This document shows positions 1 through 11,989 of a stretch of DNA of 64,000 nt, piece after piece. The notes below the pieces were generated by a model. The model did no database searches. It had not been told where the DNA came from and saw only the letters and a program-made list of their open reading frames with translations. Origin of the DNA: Atherix ibis (Eukaryota > Arthropoda > Insecta > Diptera > Athericidae); NCBI GenBank assembly GCA_958298945.1, contig OY282605.1, forward strand, positions 25,460,811-25,524,810, in the 5' to 3' direction. Position 1 is the first letter of the stretch, and every line of letters starts with the position of its first letter. The position numbers and the translations under genes were made by a program.

Positions 1-2339
1 ATCGAACAGTCGGTGTTAATTATCGGATATTTTACGCATAGGAAAAATGGGGCGTGCGTGTATGATATCTAATAAATATGAGACGATGAATATAAATGTA
101 TGTGTTTGTATGTTCGCAGAGGGAGATAGGAGGTTACTTAACTGTAGTGCGCGAAACTTAACGAAACAAATGACGAAACTATCTGACCACGTGACGAAAT
201 TCATGCAAAAATCAACCAAAACTAACCAACCAGAATAAAAAGTTTACGCACACATTCATACGAGTATGCATTCGATTCATACAATATCATTCATTGCAGA
301 ATGGGGTGTGTTTGTTTGGTGACGTCATGGTGCTTTTTATTATTATTTACAATTGCACAAATTTCTTAGAAATTTGCAAATTTTTCTTTCCGATCCTTAT
401 ATGCGCTGTTTGTCTAAATAATTGTTCATTTTTATGTAAATTATTTTTCATACACGCACACACACCAATAAAAATCATCTCATTTAGATATGACGAAATT
501 GTTCGCAAATCTTGCAAAATTACTTATTTCATCTCCTTGATTTTTCTATGGTTACACATATTCATATAGAAGTGTGTCTGTAGTAAATGGATTCCTTCTG
601 CAGAGGCATGGATAAAAGCACGTTCAAAAAATTTCTTTAATGCAGCCATGTACCTTGTACAGAAACTGTACTCATTCACTGTACTACTACTCATTAAGAA
701 TATGTACATACACACAAGCGAATATATCCCAAAAATAGCTTCCAGTTTTGAACAGTGTTGATATTTTTAAGTTTTGTTTGATTTTTTTCCATTATCTTAA
801 TTTTTTTTTGTCATATCAGAGACCACACACAAGACAGGAATTACTGATTATTTCATAAGACCAGAAAATATGTAACTGTCTCTTTACGAATCCATTTGGT
901 ATGCAATCGAACCGGTTTAATGACATTCACTTCTTTTTAGGGCGTCTAGCATACCATATATGGTACCCACAAGTATAAAATGGGCGATCTTGTTCGGAAA
1001 CTTAAAGAATAAAAAAAATTAATCTGAAGAGAAAAAAAAAACAAGTGCATAAATAAAGTCATTGAAATGATGGCCACATGTTCTTAACAGGTCTTAATGT
1101 ATCCATGCATATTCACATATTAATATTTATGAAAATGATCATTTTATAATTTGGAATGAAATTTTCCAAAAATATTTTTACATTGATTTATGCATAAATT
1201 TTTATTAAAAAGTTTTTTTTTTCAAATTATTATTTAAAAAAATTCTTTTTAATAATATAATTACGCATTTATAATGGGGGTGTATTTATTATATGGTATA
1301 CTCGTTTTTTCAGAGTTAATATTTTTTATAAATATTCTGATTATTATATGATTAACTTCACACTTAATAATCAAAATCTCCATAAAAAAGTATCCTAGCT
1401 GTCACAATATGACCTCATGGTCGAGACGCTACATAATGGCCTTTAGTGATTGTGTCAGAGACCTTACATATGCAATCAACCAAACAAATAATCTAAATCT
1501 ACAATATAATAAAAAGTTATTAAAAAAAGTTTCTTATCATCATTATAAGAAACGTTATTGCCAACCAACCGAAAGTTTCCAAACGACCAAAGTTCACATG
1601 TTTTCCGGCAAAACCATAATATGTATATTTGGACAGTCTAAACAAAACCATAATTCTTGATTAAAATTCTTATAAGTAAATTTGAATAATTAAAAAAAAC
1701 AAAACAGTCTACAACGCACAAGCATAAAATTGGTTTGAGAGAAAAAAAATGCCAAAAATGTCGCAAGAAAAAAAACTCACACACATATGTGTACAGGACG
1801 GGAAAAGTATATTATAGAAAACTGACAAAAAGGAGTGCGACGGTATAGGAAATCATACATTCATATTAAAGCAAGATAGAAATAAGGGGCTCGCCAAATT
1901 ACTACTACAAGCACATTTGTGTACCATCGTCAAACTAACGGAACATTTGCGTCACAAGATTCTATGATGAGGTCGAACGGCAAGGACATTTTACTCTGTG
2001 TGCATGAACAGACCAATACTATATAATAAAGACCAACAAGAAAGAAAATCCACATTTAATTGACATAAAAGAAAAATGGCCAAAAAAATGAAATATTTTT
2101 CAATTATTTTCGCTTTTTTCGACAATAATTAGATGTTGTTTATCAGAAATTTCCGTTTTAAAAATGCTCCTCCATCTTTTTTTTATATGTATTGTATTTT
2201 TAGACCAAAATCAGAAAAAGGTGAAAAAAAATATAAGCACCAAAAAGTATTTGAAAAAAATTACAGATAGAATCTCAAAGAACAAAAAAAAAAAAAAACA
2301 ATAATAAAATGCGTGCAAAGTCCTACGCCAGACATAGTC
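1..2339. other. AT-rich non-coding DNA
   Basis: No coding region, RNA gene or transposon end is recognisable here. Frames that stay open are short and follow the AT-rich composition. There are many A and T runs (for example 16 A around 2284-2299) and TATATA-type simple sequence. A perfect TGACGTCA octamer lies at 320-327. The stretch may be intron or intergenic DNA; the sequence alone does not decide. Confidence 0.6.
320..327. promoter_or_regulatory. Perfect CRE-like palindrome TGACGTCA
   Basis: The octamer TGACGTCA is the consensus binding site of CREB/ATF bZIP dimers. It sits in GGTGACGTCATGG, in an otherwise AT-rich setting where CpG-containing palindromes are uncommon. Function is only inferred from the motif. 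Confidence 0.35.
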
Positions 2340-2670
2340 AAACATTATCACCCGCAATACTGCCCAAAAATAACGCGTTCTGTTAAACAGCCGTTCGTGT
2401 ACAAGCCAAAACTTTGTGCGCGCACACACTCATCCAAGCAATGACCTGATCTCCATTGTGCACTGCACGTGCTTCCGCACTTCGCCTACTTTATGGAAAC
2501 AGAATAGGCGCAATCGATGGCGTGTTGGCAAATGAATTGTATTTGCGCACACCGTTGAATCGCCTCGAATACTACAGCACATTTTACGTGCTATGCTGTG
2601 CTGACGTCGACGAGCCCCTTCTATCATTGGTCGAGCCCCTTGTTCACACGAAGGCATGCCATCTTATATT
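2340..2670. other. GC-richer island with duplicated CGAGCCCCTT
   Basis: This patch has clearly more G and C than the DNA on either side, with several CpG dinucleotides and TGCGCGCACACAC near 2416. CGAGCCCCTT occurs twice, at 2611-2620 and 2632-2641, around an inverted CCAAT box (ATTGG, 2626-2630), and TGACGTCG lies just upstream at 2602. Both strands have short open frames with no family resemblance. It could be a promoter or enhancer, or an untranslated exon. I infer regulatory potential only. Confidence 0.3.
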
Positions 2671-2884
2671 TTTCTTTCTTTTCATTTTCATCGCATATCG
2701 TATCGGCTTCTCAATTTTTGCTTGGGCGACAATCATATTCACACATTTGCGTTCATTGCCATATTGATTTCTCTTATTTATGTGCATGTGTAAAAAAAAA
2801 TATGTATTTCTACTCGTAAACAGAAAAAAAAATTTACGCAGAAAAATTTCTATTTTCTTGAAAACCGAAACCCTCCACCTCCCT

Positions 2885-2896
2885 CCCCCCCCCCCC
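2885..2896. repeat. Run of 12 C bases in a polypyrimidine tract
   Basis: A polypyrimidine stretch (about 2871-2896) ends in twelve consecutive C residues, next to A-rich sequence. Such runs are unusual in this AT-rich window and are prone to length change. Confidence 0.8.
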
Positions 2897-3149
2897 ATCC
2901 AAAAAAACCAATCTTACATTTAAATTTTATATTCAATTAATTTCGAAAAAAAAGAAAATTTTAATTTTATTATTGAAATAATTTGTCCCATAGGCGTACT
3001 TGATAAAAAATTATTACAACGAAATACTTGCCTGCGCAACAAACGGTGTTGGTGGGGAGATTTTCTTCAAAAGGGAAACGCAATTATTCTCCAAAGTCAC
3101 ATTTCCACCGCGCACCATTCACACCCTGATCTATCTTACGGTCAAGCGC

Positions 3150-3190
3150 ATATAAGAAGGCAGTAGCACTTGGCTGTGATGACGTCAATG
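3150..3190 (+). promoter_or_regulatory. Possible core promoter: TATA-like box followed by CRE
   Basis: ATATAAGAAGG at 3150-3160 resembles a TATA box, and about 30 bases downstream a perfect TGACGTCA (3180-3187) is followed by ATG-rich sequence; GTCAATG at 3184 could act as an initiator-like TCA. The region from about 3040 is somewhat GC-richer than its surroundings. No coding sequence can be linked to it, so this is a motif-based suggestion with low certainty. Confidence 0.2.
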
Positions 3191-3199
3191 ATCCGATTT

Positions 3200-6100
3200 T
3201 TATATACACGACTGTATATCTAAGCACAGAAGTATATAGATATGTAAATAGATTTTTACCTACACTTCTATTACATAATTATATGTGCCTATATATATAT
3301 ATACGCATGGGTTACTGCACTTATTTATATGTACTAGCACCGTGGAAATGTTTTTTGTTTACATTAATAAATAATATTAATTAACAATTTAATAACCGTT
3401 TTATTTAGCAGTAGAAAAAAAAAAACAAATGAACAAATCTACTTGAGATTAATGTTTTTTTTTTCTGAATAAAATAGAATTAATAGCAACAAAAAAATTG
3501 AAAACAAAACAAAATTGTTGTCAAGATTAATCAATATGCCCTTGTCTCTGTTTCACTAAATGTTTTTCCAATCATTTGACAAGAGAATATATGTATTATG
3601 TTGTAGCTTTTGTTATTCTTGCGAGAGCACGTATATTCGCATAAGTACATAGTATAATAACATACACCTACAAGGAAATTAGGAGTACTTTTAATTGTTC
3701 TGAAGGCTTCATAAATCATTTTCTATACTCTGGCTTATTGTTTTCGAATTTTTTTTTTTTCATTAGCAGATACGAAGGTTATGGTGACGGGTTAATCTTA
3801 TACTTTGATTTTATTTAGAAAAGTCGACACAATCTTGTGTAATTTTGCATTATATAAAAATATACTACTATATATACTCGTGCGTATGTATACATATGTA
3901 TTATTACGGAAATAATTACATTATAATTTTTGTAGAGTCCTAACTAAGGTCGTGCTCCTTTAAATTAGTATATTTTCATATTTGCCGCGTCGTAGATTTT
4001 CTAGAGAGAAAAACTGACTCAACTCTAACGTAAATCATGCAATTATCATATCCATACATACTCGTATATCAATAATTGTTCACAAATAAATGATAAAAAT
4101 AAGGGAAAAATTTAGAATGCATTAATAATCAGAATAGGAGAATTTTTTTTATATTTCCAATTGTATTATGCATTATGTAAAAGAAATTGAACACACCTCC
4201 GTCTTTTTCCAATACACGCACCCATATAAGATTAAATGTGCACTCAAATACTATAAAAGCAAACTAACACATTTTAACTATTCCCGAGTTTTATTTATTT
4301 CCTTTTGAAAATTTATTTTTACCTCTTTATTCAAATTTTTTTATTGGAATTTTTGTTAAAAGTGGAAATTTTTAATCAAATAACAAAAACTATGACATTT
4401 ATAAAATTTCCTCAATAATTTAGTCCAAATTAATTTAAAGAAAAATCACTTTTAAATTGTCACATCCTTTTTTGTTATTATTGTATAAAATATTAATTTT
4501 TTTATTAAAAATTTTACATTTTAAATCTGACAACTAGAAAAATTTTGCATAAAAACGCAAGTATTTTTTTTTTAAATTCCATGTTTTTACAAAAGAAATT
4601 CTTAAAAATAGTATATTTAATGTTTTTATATATAAGAAGAAGAAAAAAAAAACAAAAACAAACTGAATTACCAAAAAAAACTGTTATAAAAAAATAAATT
4701 TCTAAAAGGATATTTAGAGGAGAACGATTATACTTACATAGCTAATATTTTATATAAATACTGTTTAAATAAAAATAAGTAGATAACGAAAAATAATAGA
4801 AGAGAGAAAAAAGAATATGTGTAAATTGTGCGCGCCATTTTCGATGTATTAGTTTGCAAGCAAAGTAACATTGGAAACGAGCCCTTTTCTTCTGACTTCA
4901 TTCATAATTTGACGACCGCCACCACATGCAATCGTGATGAAATCCATTTTCCAGCAACAACACTGTTCTAACCAAGCAAAAAATATCTCTTTGTTGGGTT
5001 TTTACGGGAACATCCCTTAAAAAGATTATTTTCAATGTAAATTATTAATTTTATTTTATTTTTTGAAACAGTTTTTTTCTTTTTTCTTAAGAGACGAATT
5101 TGATCCAAATAAATATATACACACACATACGTACATATATATAAGAACAGTTTTCAATAATAACCTTTTTTTATGTTATTTATTCAAGTGATTAATTAAT
5201 AAGAAAGAACACATTGCCATTATTTGTCTTTTAGTAATAAATAACAATTTTGAATACGTTTACACTATATTGTGAATGTGTGTCTTTATGAAATTACGTT
5301 ATTTTTTGTAAAAAGAATTAAATAATATTTTGGAAAAATTGCATTAGTTAAATACGCCCAGTCGGATCTTTTCAAAAACTTTCAATTATATGGGAATGCA
5401 CACAAAACTCCGACCGTTTTTATCACTGAAATCTTATTTGAATTTTGCACTTGTAGTCCATGTACTGCCATACATTTCAGTGGGTTTTGTTTTTATGTGG
5501 TAGGATTATTTGTTTGATTTAATAAATAATGATTTACTAATGCAATTGTATTTAATTGGTTAATTCGGTGAATTTTTTTGACAGTATTTGTAGTTCAATT
5601 TTTCTGTTTCAGTCGGAATTCTGTTCCTATCATTAAAGACAAAAAAACTCAATAAATCCCTAAATAATACGAGTAACACAATAGTTATTCATAACTGATA
5701 ATACAACAGTTATTTTGAAAAATGACGCAGAATATTATTTTTATTTAAGATTTTTACAAAAATTATTGAATTTTTAGTGAATCGTAACTTTTTTTTTTAG
5801 GAATATCGAAACGAAGAATATGTCCTACAGAACTATATAATTTTCTGTATAATTTTTATACTAAAAATTAAGAAAAAATAATTATTAAAAAAGTACACTA
5901 CATTTTCCAACTTACAGTTTGACGATTCTTTGCTGCCTTGTCGCTCTTTAAGGCGATTTCTTTCACACCTGATGTTATTACATTCATTGTGACTATTATA
6001 AATTATGTTAATTATAGTTCTCTTCGAAATTCGTAAGAATAGAATTTTCAAATGTTTAAAATATAATCCAAAATAGAAAGGAACTTTGCAATTAAGCAAT

Positions 6101-8670
6101 AAAAATAGTCAATTTACCACCACTTAACTAATACTATTGAAATGTTTTTAAAACACGTGACACTTAACGCAAACGCATAGACTGTTTTGTTTGAAAAAAA
6201 AAATATGATTTCAATTTTGTGTTTTATGTAATATGAATTAATATTTTTCGAAGTAAATTATTTTACTTTTATATCTGACACGAAACTAAAATATATATAG
6301 CAAATATTTTGTAATCAATTGGTGTTGGTTGTTGGCGTTTTTAAATAGCCAAAGCTGGAATAACAAACCATTCAATTCGATAAATAATTGACAAAAAAAA
6401 AAACTTTTCCGTCGTATTCGAAAAGTATGATGCCAACGTGGGCTAGAAAACCGAAATCAAATACTATTTACGCGATTTTTTGAAAATAAAACGAATTTAT
6501 TTTTAGAAAATAAGGAACAAGACCACCGACACTGTCATATAACCAATAGAGAAAATTCTCTCGCTCGGGTATATTTTATTTTCTCGATAACGTATAAGTA
6601 ATATAATAATGTCCAAACCCACTTGGTATACGTTAACAAAACTACGGAACGTTTTACCTTTTCTCGATGAGATTTCAAAGCAATATAACTGTAGCTGACT
6701 GGAACTTAGCCTGTAGTCCATGGATCGTACGAAGCCCAATCGTTAAATTTTATCGGCAATTTGCGCTTGTGTGAGTGAGTAAGAGAAGCGATAAACCCAC
6801 GATTCCCCGAACCCGAACCGGTGTGTGCAATTATTTTGCGAACTTGGAACTTGAAATTTGGGGTTTTTCTCAAAGTTCACTGCTTCTACATGGATAATTC
6901 CATTTTAAAATTTTCAAAAAAAACAAAAACTATTTTTATTCGATAGTTTTATTAGTATTGAAAGTTTAGCTAAATTGTACAAAAACAAACTCTTCAATAA
7001 GCTCTAAATGCACATGCATACACATAGTTATGTATATATCACATATACACTTTAACTGGTGGTTGGTCAATTGTCAATGGTATGCAGAAGGTCACCTTCG
7101 CCGCGTTTCGATTTCGATTTTTTTTACTAAAGCATTCCGTATGAAGTGTTTCGTTAACTCATACTTGTATATGAGCTAAATGGGGAGTTGCTGGAGCTGA
7201 AAAGAAGCAAATATCATCCAGAAAATAAGTCCTCCTCATACGCAACAATGTGCATACATTTCGAACAGAATTCTCCAAAAGAGAATAGGAGAGGAAAAAA
7301 AGAGCGCACACAATAATGGCAGTCAGTATGTGAACTATATTTTGACGTTTCCGAGGAAACGTATGGAAACGGATCATATATAATATATATCCTTATAATT
7401 TCCGTAACAAAATATTATTATTTAAATTTTTCGAAAATTTTTATTATATTTTTTATTTTTAAAGAATTTTATCTAGTTTTCTTCTCAAATTAATCAAATA
7501 TTGATGGAATATATTATAGATACAAACCATCATCATTGGCAAAAACCAATCGAAAGAGGACATTTTAATGTAACGGGGACTAATAATAATATTCTGTCTC
7601 GAATGGTGTCTATACAATTTGACAGTGGCGCCATTAAAACCACAATTACAACTAATCAAAATATGTATAGAAAAAAAATAATAAGAGCTTTAACTGTAAT
7701 CCGATCATATCTTAGAGAGTGTCATTATCACAAATAAATATCTCAAGAAATATAAATAATAATAATTTAAAAAAAAACTCTTATCCCAATATTAATGGCG
7801 TATGATGTATGATATTATTTTAAACTAGACAGGTACTTGTAAAGGTAAAATAAAACAAAAAAAAATATATATTTTTAATTATAACATATTTCAACCAAAA
7901 AAAAAAAAAAAAAAAAACAATAATCTAGTATTATATGATATATAAACTATTGAAATATTAATAAATTTAGTATAGATACAAGTGGTGTTAAGTAATCATG
8001 TTTGTTTTGGAATTCTGAAAACCGCATTTTAGTACGATTTGTATTGGAAAGAATTTCTGCTCAGAGAGATACTAACACTAATTAAAATGACTTTGAACAA
8101 TATCCAAAAGGCACAAGTAAGCAGTAGTAGAAAACTTACAAAACTTGCTTAGTTCGATATATGGCATTATGGTATTGTTAATTAGTTCTGTACACTTGTT
8201 TTTATTGTAGACAAAAACAATCAACAACAAAAATTCCCCTAATTGTAAATCTGGTTAAAACCGACAAATCGTGATTACTATAATTTTTTTAACTTATATA
8301 GAAACTATTTATTTGTCAGTTATAATTACTTTACATTTTTATTAAATTCTTTTAGAAACTAAAAAAGTAAAAAAAAAACAGATTTGGCAAACTAATTTTT
8401 TATTTAATTTAAGCGCTTTTCACACAGGAAATATTCTTCCTAGAAAATTGTTTATCAACATTGAACGCTAGTACAAATGTTGTTAGCGTTCGAATTAAGC
8501 GATTGTTTATAAACAATATGGTGTAACAGAATATTAGGTTTTCTTTTTTTTTTTATTAAAGGCTTAATTGGAATGAATTTTTTGTGGGTAATTTTAAAAA
8601 TTAATTTATGGATGTTAAAAAATGTATACCTTTTGAGAACACTTTATATTAATGGTGTCGGATTAACTAC
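3200..8670. other. Long AT-rich non-coding stretch
   Basis: No transposon ends, RNA genes or convincing coding frames were found. Features seen: TATATATATATA near 3292, a run of 21 A at 7897-7917, and GC-richer patches at about 4880-4980 and 6420-6840. The first patch holds a 32-codon minus-strand frame (4849-4947) of no known family. The 78-codon open frame at 7501-7737 on the plus strand is AT-driven and unsupported. Confidence 0.55.
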
Positions 8671-8678
8671 TTAGGAGA

Positions 8679-9890
8679 GGATTATCCAATTTATAGTATG
8701 AAATGTACAGTCCTGTTTTTTGATAGATTTTAAGCATATATGAGTATATAACACAGTATAAGATTAGTATAGTTTAATGTTTGCTGTTTTATATAAAAAA
8801 ATTTGTTATTGAACTTTTTGTAAAGAAAATTTTTACAAATTTAACCGGGTTAATACAGTAAAAACTTTTTTTGCAATGAGGTTTCTTCAACAATAAGGCT
8901 CCTTTATGAGGCTCTGAAATTGCTACAAATGACTTGTGCGGAAACCATTGTATTCAAGTAAAGAGATTGTCTAGTTTAAATTTTAAACCGGCGGTGTCAT
9001 TAGCCCGCATTTCTTTGAAAATGAAGAAAGAGAGACTGTTACCATCGATTTTGAGCAATATGGCCGCATAATAACAGACCTTACTAAACTTAAACATTTT
9101 AATCTAAATTATATGTGATTTTAACAAAACGGTACAATATGGTAAATTTCGGCTCTATTAGTGATCGAAAATTTTCTAAGGACGCATAACTTTGCGATTA
9201 ACTGGTGATGTCAATTGGCCACCAAGATTATGCAATTTGACGTCGTTGGACCATTTCTTGTAGGACCACGTAAAATATAATAATTATATAGACACTCTTT
9301 AAACTTAAATGCATTAAAAAAACAAATCGGTACAAAATGGTAAATTTCGGCTTTATTATTAATCAAAAATTTTCCAAGGACGCATAACTTTGAGATTAAC
9401 TGGTGATGTCAATTGGCCACCAAGATCATGCAATTTGACGTCGTTGGACCATTTCTTGTAGGACTACATAAAATATAACAATTATATAAATACTCTTAAA
9501 ACTGAAGTGCATTTAAAAAACAAAACATTACAAAATGGTAAATTTCGGCTTTATTATTATCAAACATTTTCCAAGGATGCATAACTTTAAGATTAATTGG
9601 GAATGTCAATTGGGCACCAAGATCGTACGATTTGACGTCGCTGCACAATTTTTTCTAGGACTACGTAAGAGTTAATAATTATATAGATACTCTTTAAATT
9701 TAAGTGCATTTAAAAAACTAATATCTATCAAGTAAAAGCCCTAAATGTACAAAAACAGTCATCAAAAAATTGCCTCAAAAGAATTTAGTGCTGTAAGAAG
9801 TAGTATCGTGGCTCTTTTATTCACAATTGCAAAGTTTATGCAATAAAATTTTATCAAAATCTAAATTATAAATATATTTTATTGAACCTA
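8679..9890 (+). mobile_element. Degenerate 'GATTATCC'-family Tc1/mariner-type element
   Basis: The left end has the terminal motif GGATTATCCAATTTATAG (8679). Downstream, decayed plus-strand transposase text follows in the order seen in other copies: AATAAGGCTC (the 'DEAHF' neighbourhood), a GPYFF-like stretch (CCCGCATTTCTTTGAAAATG), a WF.QDGA-like stretch, then the last-Asp region (the NWPPRSCDLTPLDFF type, many stops). The part holding the last-Asp region is amplified three times (separate entry). A clear right terminal repeat was not found. All frames are broken, so no product is expected. Confidence 0.6.
9131..9720 (+). repeat. Three tandem 198-bp units derived from a transposase segment
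   Basis: GGTAAATTTCGGCT recurs at 9141, 9339 and 9537, a constant 198-base period. Each unit then has GCATAACTTTG/A..GATTAA, GATGTCAATTGGCCACCAAG, a CAATTTGACGTCGTTGGACC block and an ATAATTATATAGA..ACTC tail. The blocks correspond to the last catalytic Asp region (NWPPRSCDLTPLDFF type) of the DD41D-like transposase. Units 1 and 2 are very similar and the third is more diverged. Confidence 0.85.
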
Positions 9891-10937
9891 AATTTTTAAC
9901 ATCAAAATGCTTATATTTTTTTTAGTTATAAAAAAATCATTGTTTAATGTTTTTAATAAATGCTAAACATTTTGTTATTAAATAAAAATTTAATAATAAA
10001 TACTTACGTCGCCATTAATTCAAAAAAAAAAACAAGCAAAAACTAGCAGAAATTCATCAAATCGTCAAATATTCGTATTCGTTAAACGTAATTCATATAC
10101 TGAGACGTAATTATAAGTCATATTTCTACGAATACTTTGCCACAATTTATTTTATTTATTTAGACAATATATAGTACTAAAAATAATAAATTTACCAACT
10201 ACACATATATAGTTTTTTCAAAACTCAAAGAGCATTTCATAAATAATTATTATGTTAAAATTTTGGCAAATTCCAAAGAGCTTTTCCACAATATTATTTT
10301 TTCTAAATAAAATAATTTAATCCTCTGTAAATACAAACAGCATAGTACTTTTGATCAAAATTTCATAAATAATTTTTAATGTTTATGTGTTATCTTCAAT
10401 ATAAATATAACAAATACCATAAAGTTAAATAGAGCATCAGAAAAAGTAAAAAATATATCTCAATGTCATAAATTCATTTAACCAAAAAACATACTTAAAA
10501 GATAACCAAGTTAACAAATTATGGGTTGTTAAATAGAAATAATAAAAAATATCTAAAAAATTTTGCACACATTTAAAAAAAAATAATAATACTCCGCGCA
10601 CAACAAAGTTTTCGTATTAAATTATTATCATGTTATGGCTCATTTAAGGTAATTAATTTTTATTTTTTAATATTAAATGTTTTATTAATTATTTATTTAA
10701 TTTGAATTTATTCCATTACAACAATTTGTATGCAATTTAATTGGCGGCAAAAACACAATTATTGTGTATTGTTGATATTTTTTAAATAAACATTTGTAGT
10801 GTTTAATCTTATGTAAACATAAACAAACCGATTTAAATATTTAAATCCTTATTTAGTTTTGAGTTGTTTTTTGTGTTTACAGTATTTTTAATTGTTTGCA
10901 GTATATTCAAATTGTTTTAAATAATTTCGATAATAAA
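9890..10937. other. AT-rich non-coding DNA
   Basis: No gene, RNA or transposon could be recognised. A minus-strand ATGGCGAC followed by GTAAGT occurs at 10002-10015 but is weakly supported (see rejected items). Confidence 0.6.
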
Positions 10938-11650
10938 GGACTATCCAATTTGTGCTTTGGAAAGTAAATTTTAATAACGATTTTGATTAGTAAATAAAAA
11001 GTGTCGATAGTGCAGTTCGACTATATTAAGAGTTATCCAATTTGTGCTTTGGAAAGTAATGTTAAATAAAACATATTAAACAATTCTGTATTATATTACT
11101 TAAACCTTTCTATTATAAATAAAATATTGATTTTTTATAAAATAGTAACTATAAGACTTCTTGCACCACTCGATTCCCTTTCCCACATATTTCACCATAT
11201 AATTCGGCAATTACTTGATGGATGTTGGTTTTTATATATGCTCTAAAGTTTAAAAATTATCTTAGTAAATATACTATTTTATTAGTTTTATAAGAAAATT
11301 TTCCAACGGTGATCGTTTAGGTCAATTTGACATCATCTAAAATCTCGAAATTACGCTTCTCTCTATTGTTTTTGCTGAAACCAAATATGACCCAGATTAA
11401 AATCTTCAAATTCAGGTTAACAATAGCCGGTTATTCAAAGAAATACTTTCAGACTAAAACACACCCCCGTGTCAGACACTTTTCGCGGATACAGTGGCTT
11501 CTCCACAAGTCACTTGTGGGTTTTTAGAGGCTCATGTACGGAAAATTTGCCTGCTGCCGTAGTTTTCTAAGGAAAAATAAGCCTCATTGCTGAAGGAAAT
11601 TTTATTCAAAAAATCACCACCCAAATCCTATTGTTAATATGACTAATCGG
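10938..11650 (-). mobile_element. Degenerate 'GATTATCC'-family element with doubled end
   Basis: The terminal motif CTATCCAATTTGTGCTTTGG appears twice in direct orientation, at about 10940 and 11032, about 93 bases apart. Behind it, minus-strand transposase text is recognisable: the last-Asp block near 11300-11345 (AGGTCAATTTGACATCATC) and the ACAAGTCACTTGTGGGTTTT block (ENPQV region) near 11499, then AATAAGCCTCATTGCTGAAG (11575). Every frame is interrupted. The doubled end suggests tandem or nested insertion, or slippage at the terminus. Confidence 0.5.
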
Positions 11651-11989
11651 CGTATCTTTTTTTGCACATTACATAGTCGGCTAAATAATCCATAATATAA
11701 AATGGCAATTTTTAAAGGTAATTTAATATTACCTTAAATAATATTTATATTTAACATTTAATAAATGACAAGTCTGTTTTTATCCAAATTACCAAATTGG
11801 TAACTTCGAATTATATAAAAGCATGTACGAAAATGCAAAAAATATAAATATTTTTCTTTAAGAAAATGTACACAATATTTTGATTTTTTTGAAATACTTA
11901 AAATTAATTTGTCTCGTAAAAAATTAATAATTTTAGTTTAAATTTACAAATTTCTGGAAATATAAAAATAGAAAATGCAACTTTAATAA
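11650..11989. other. AT-rich non-coding DNA
   Basis: Nothing recognisable apart from A/T-rich simple sequence between the transposon remnant and the LINE remnant. Confidence 0.6.

Noticed and set aside
10002..10015. Minus-strand ATGGCGAC followed by GTAAGT as an alternative first exon
   Set aside because: Only eight coding bases, leaving a different phase from the 55.7-kb candidate, with no GC-richer context or supporting leader. Likely chance.
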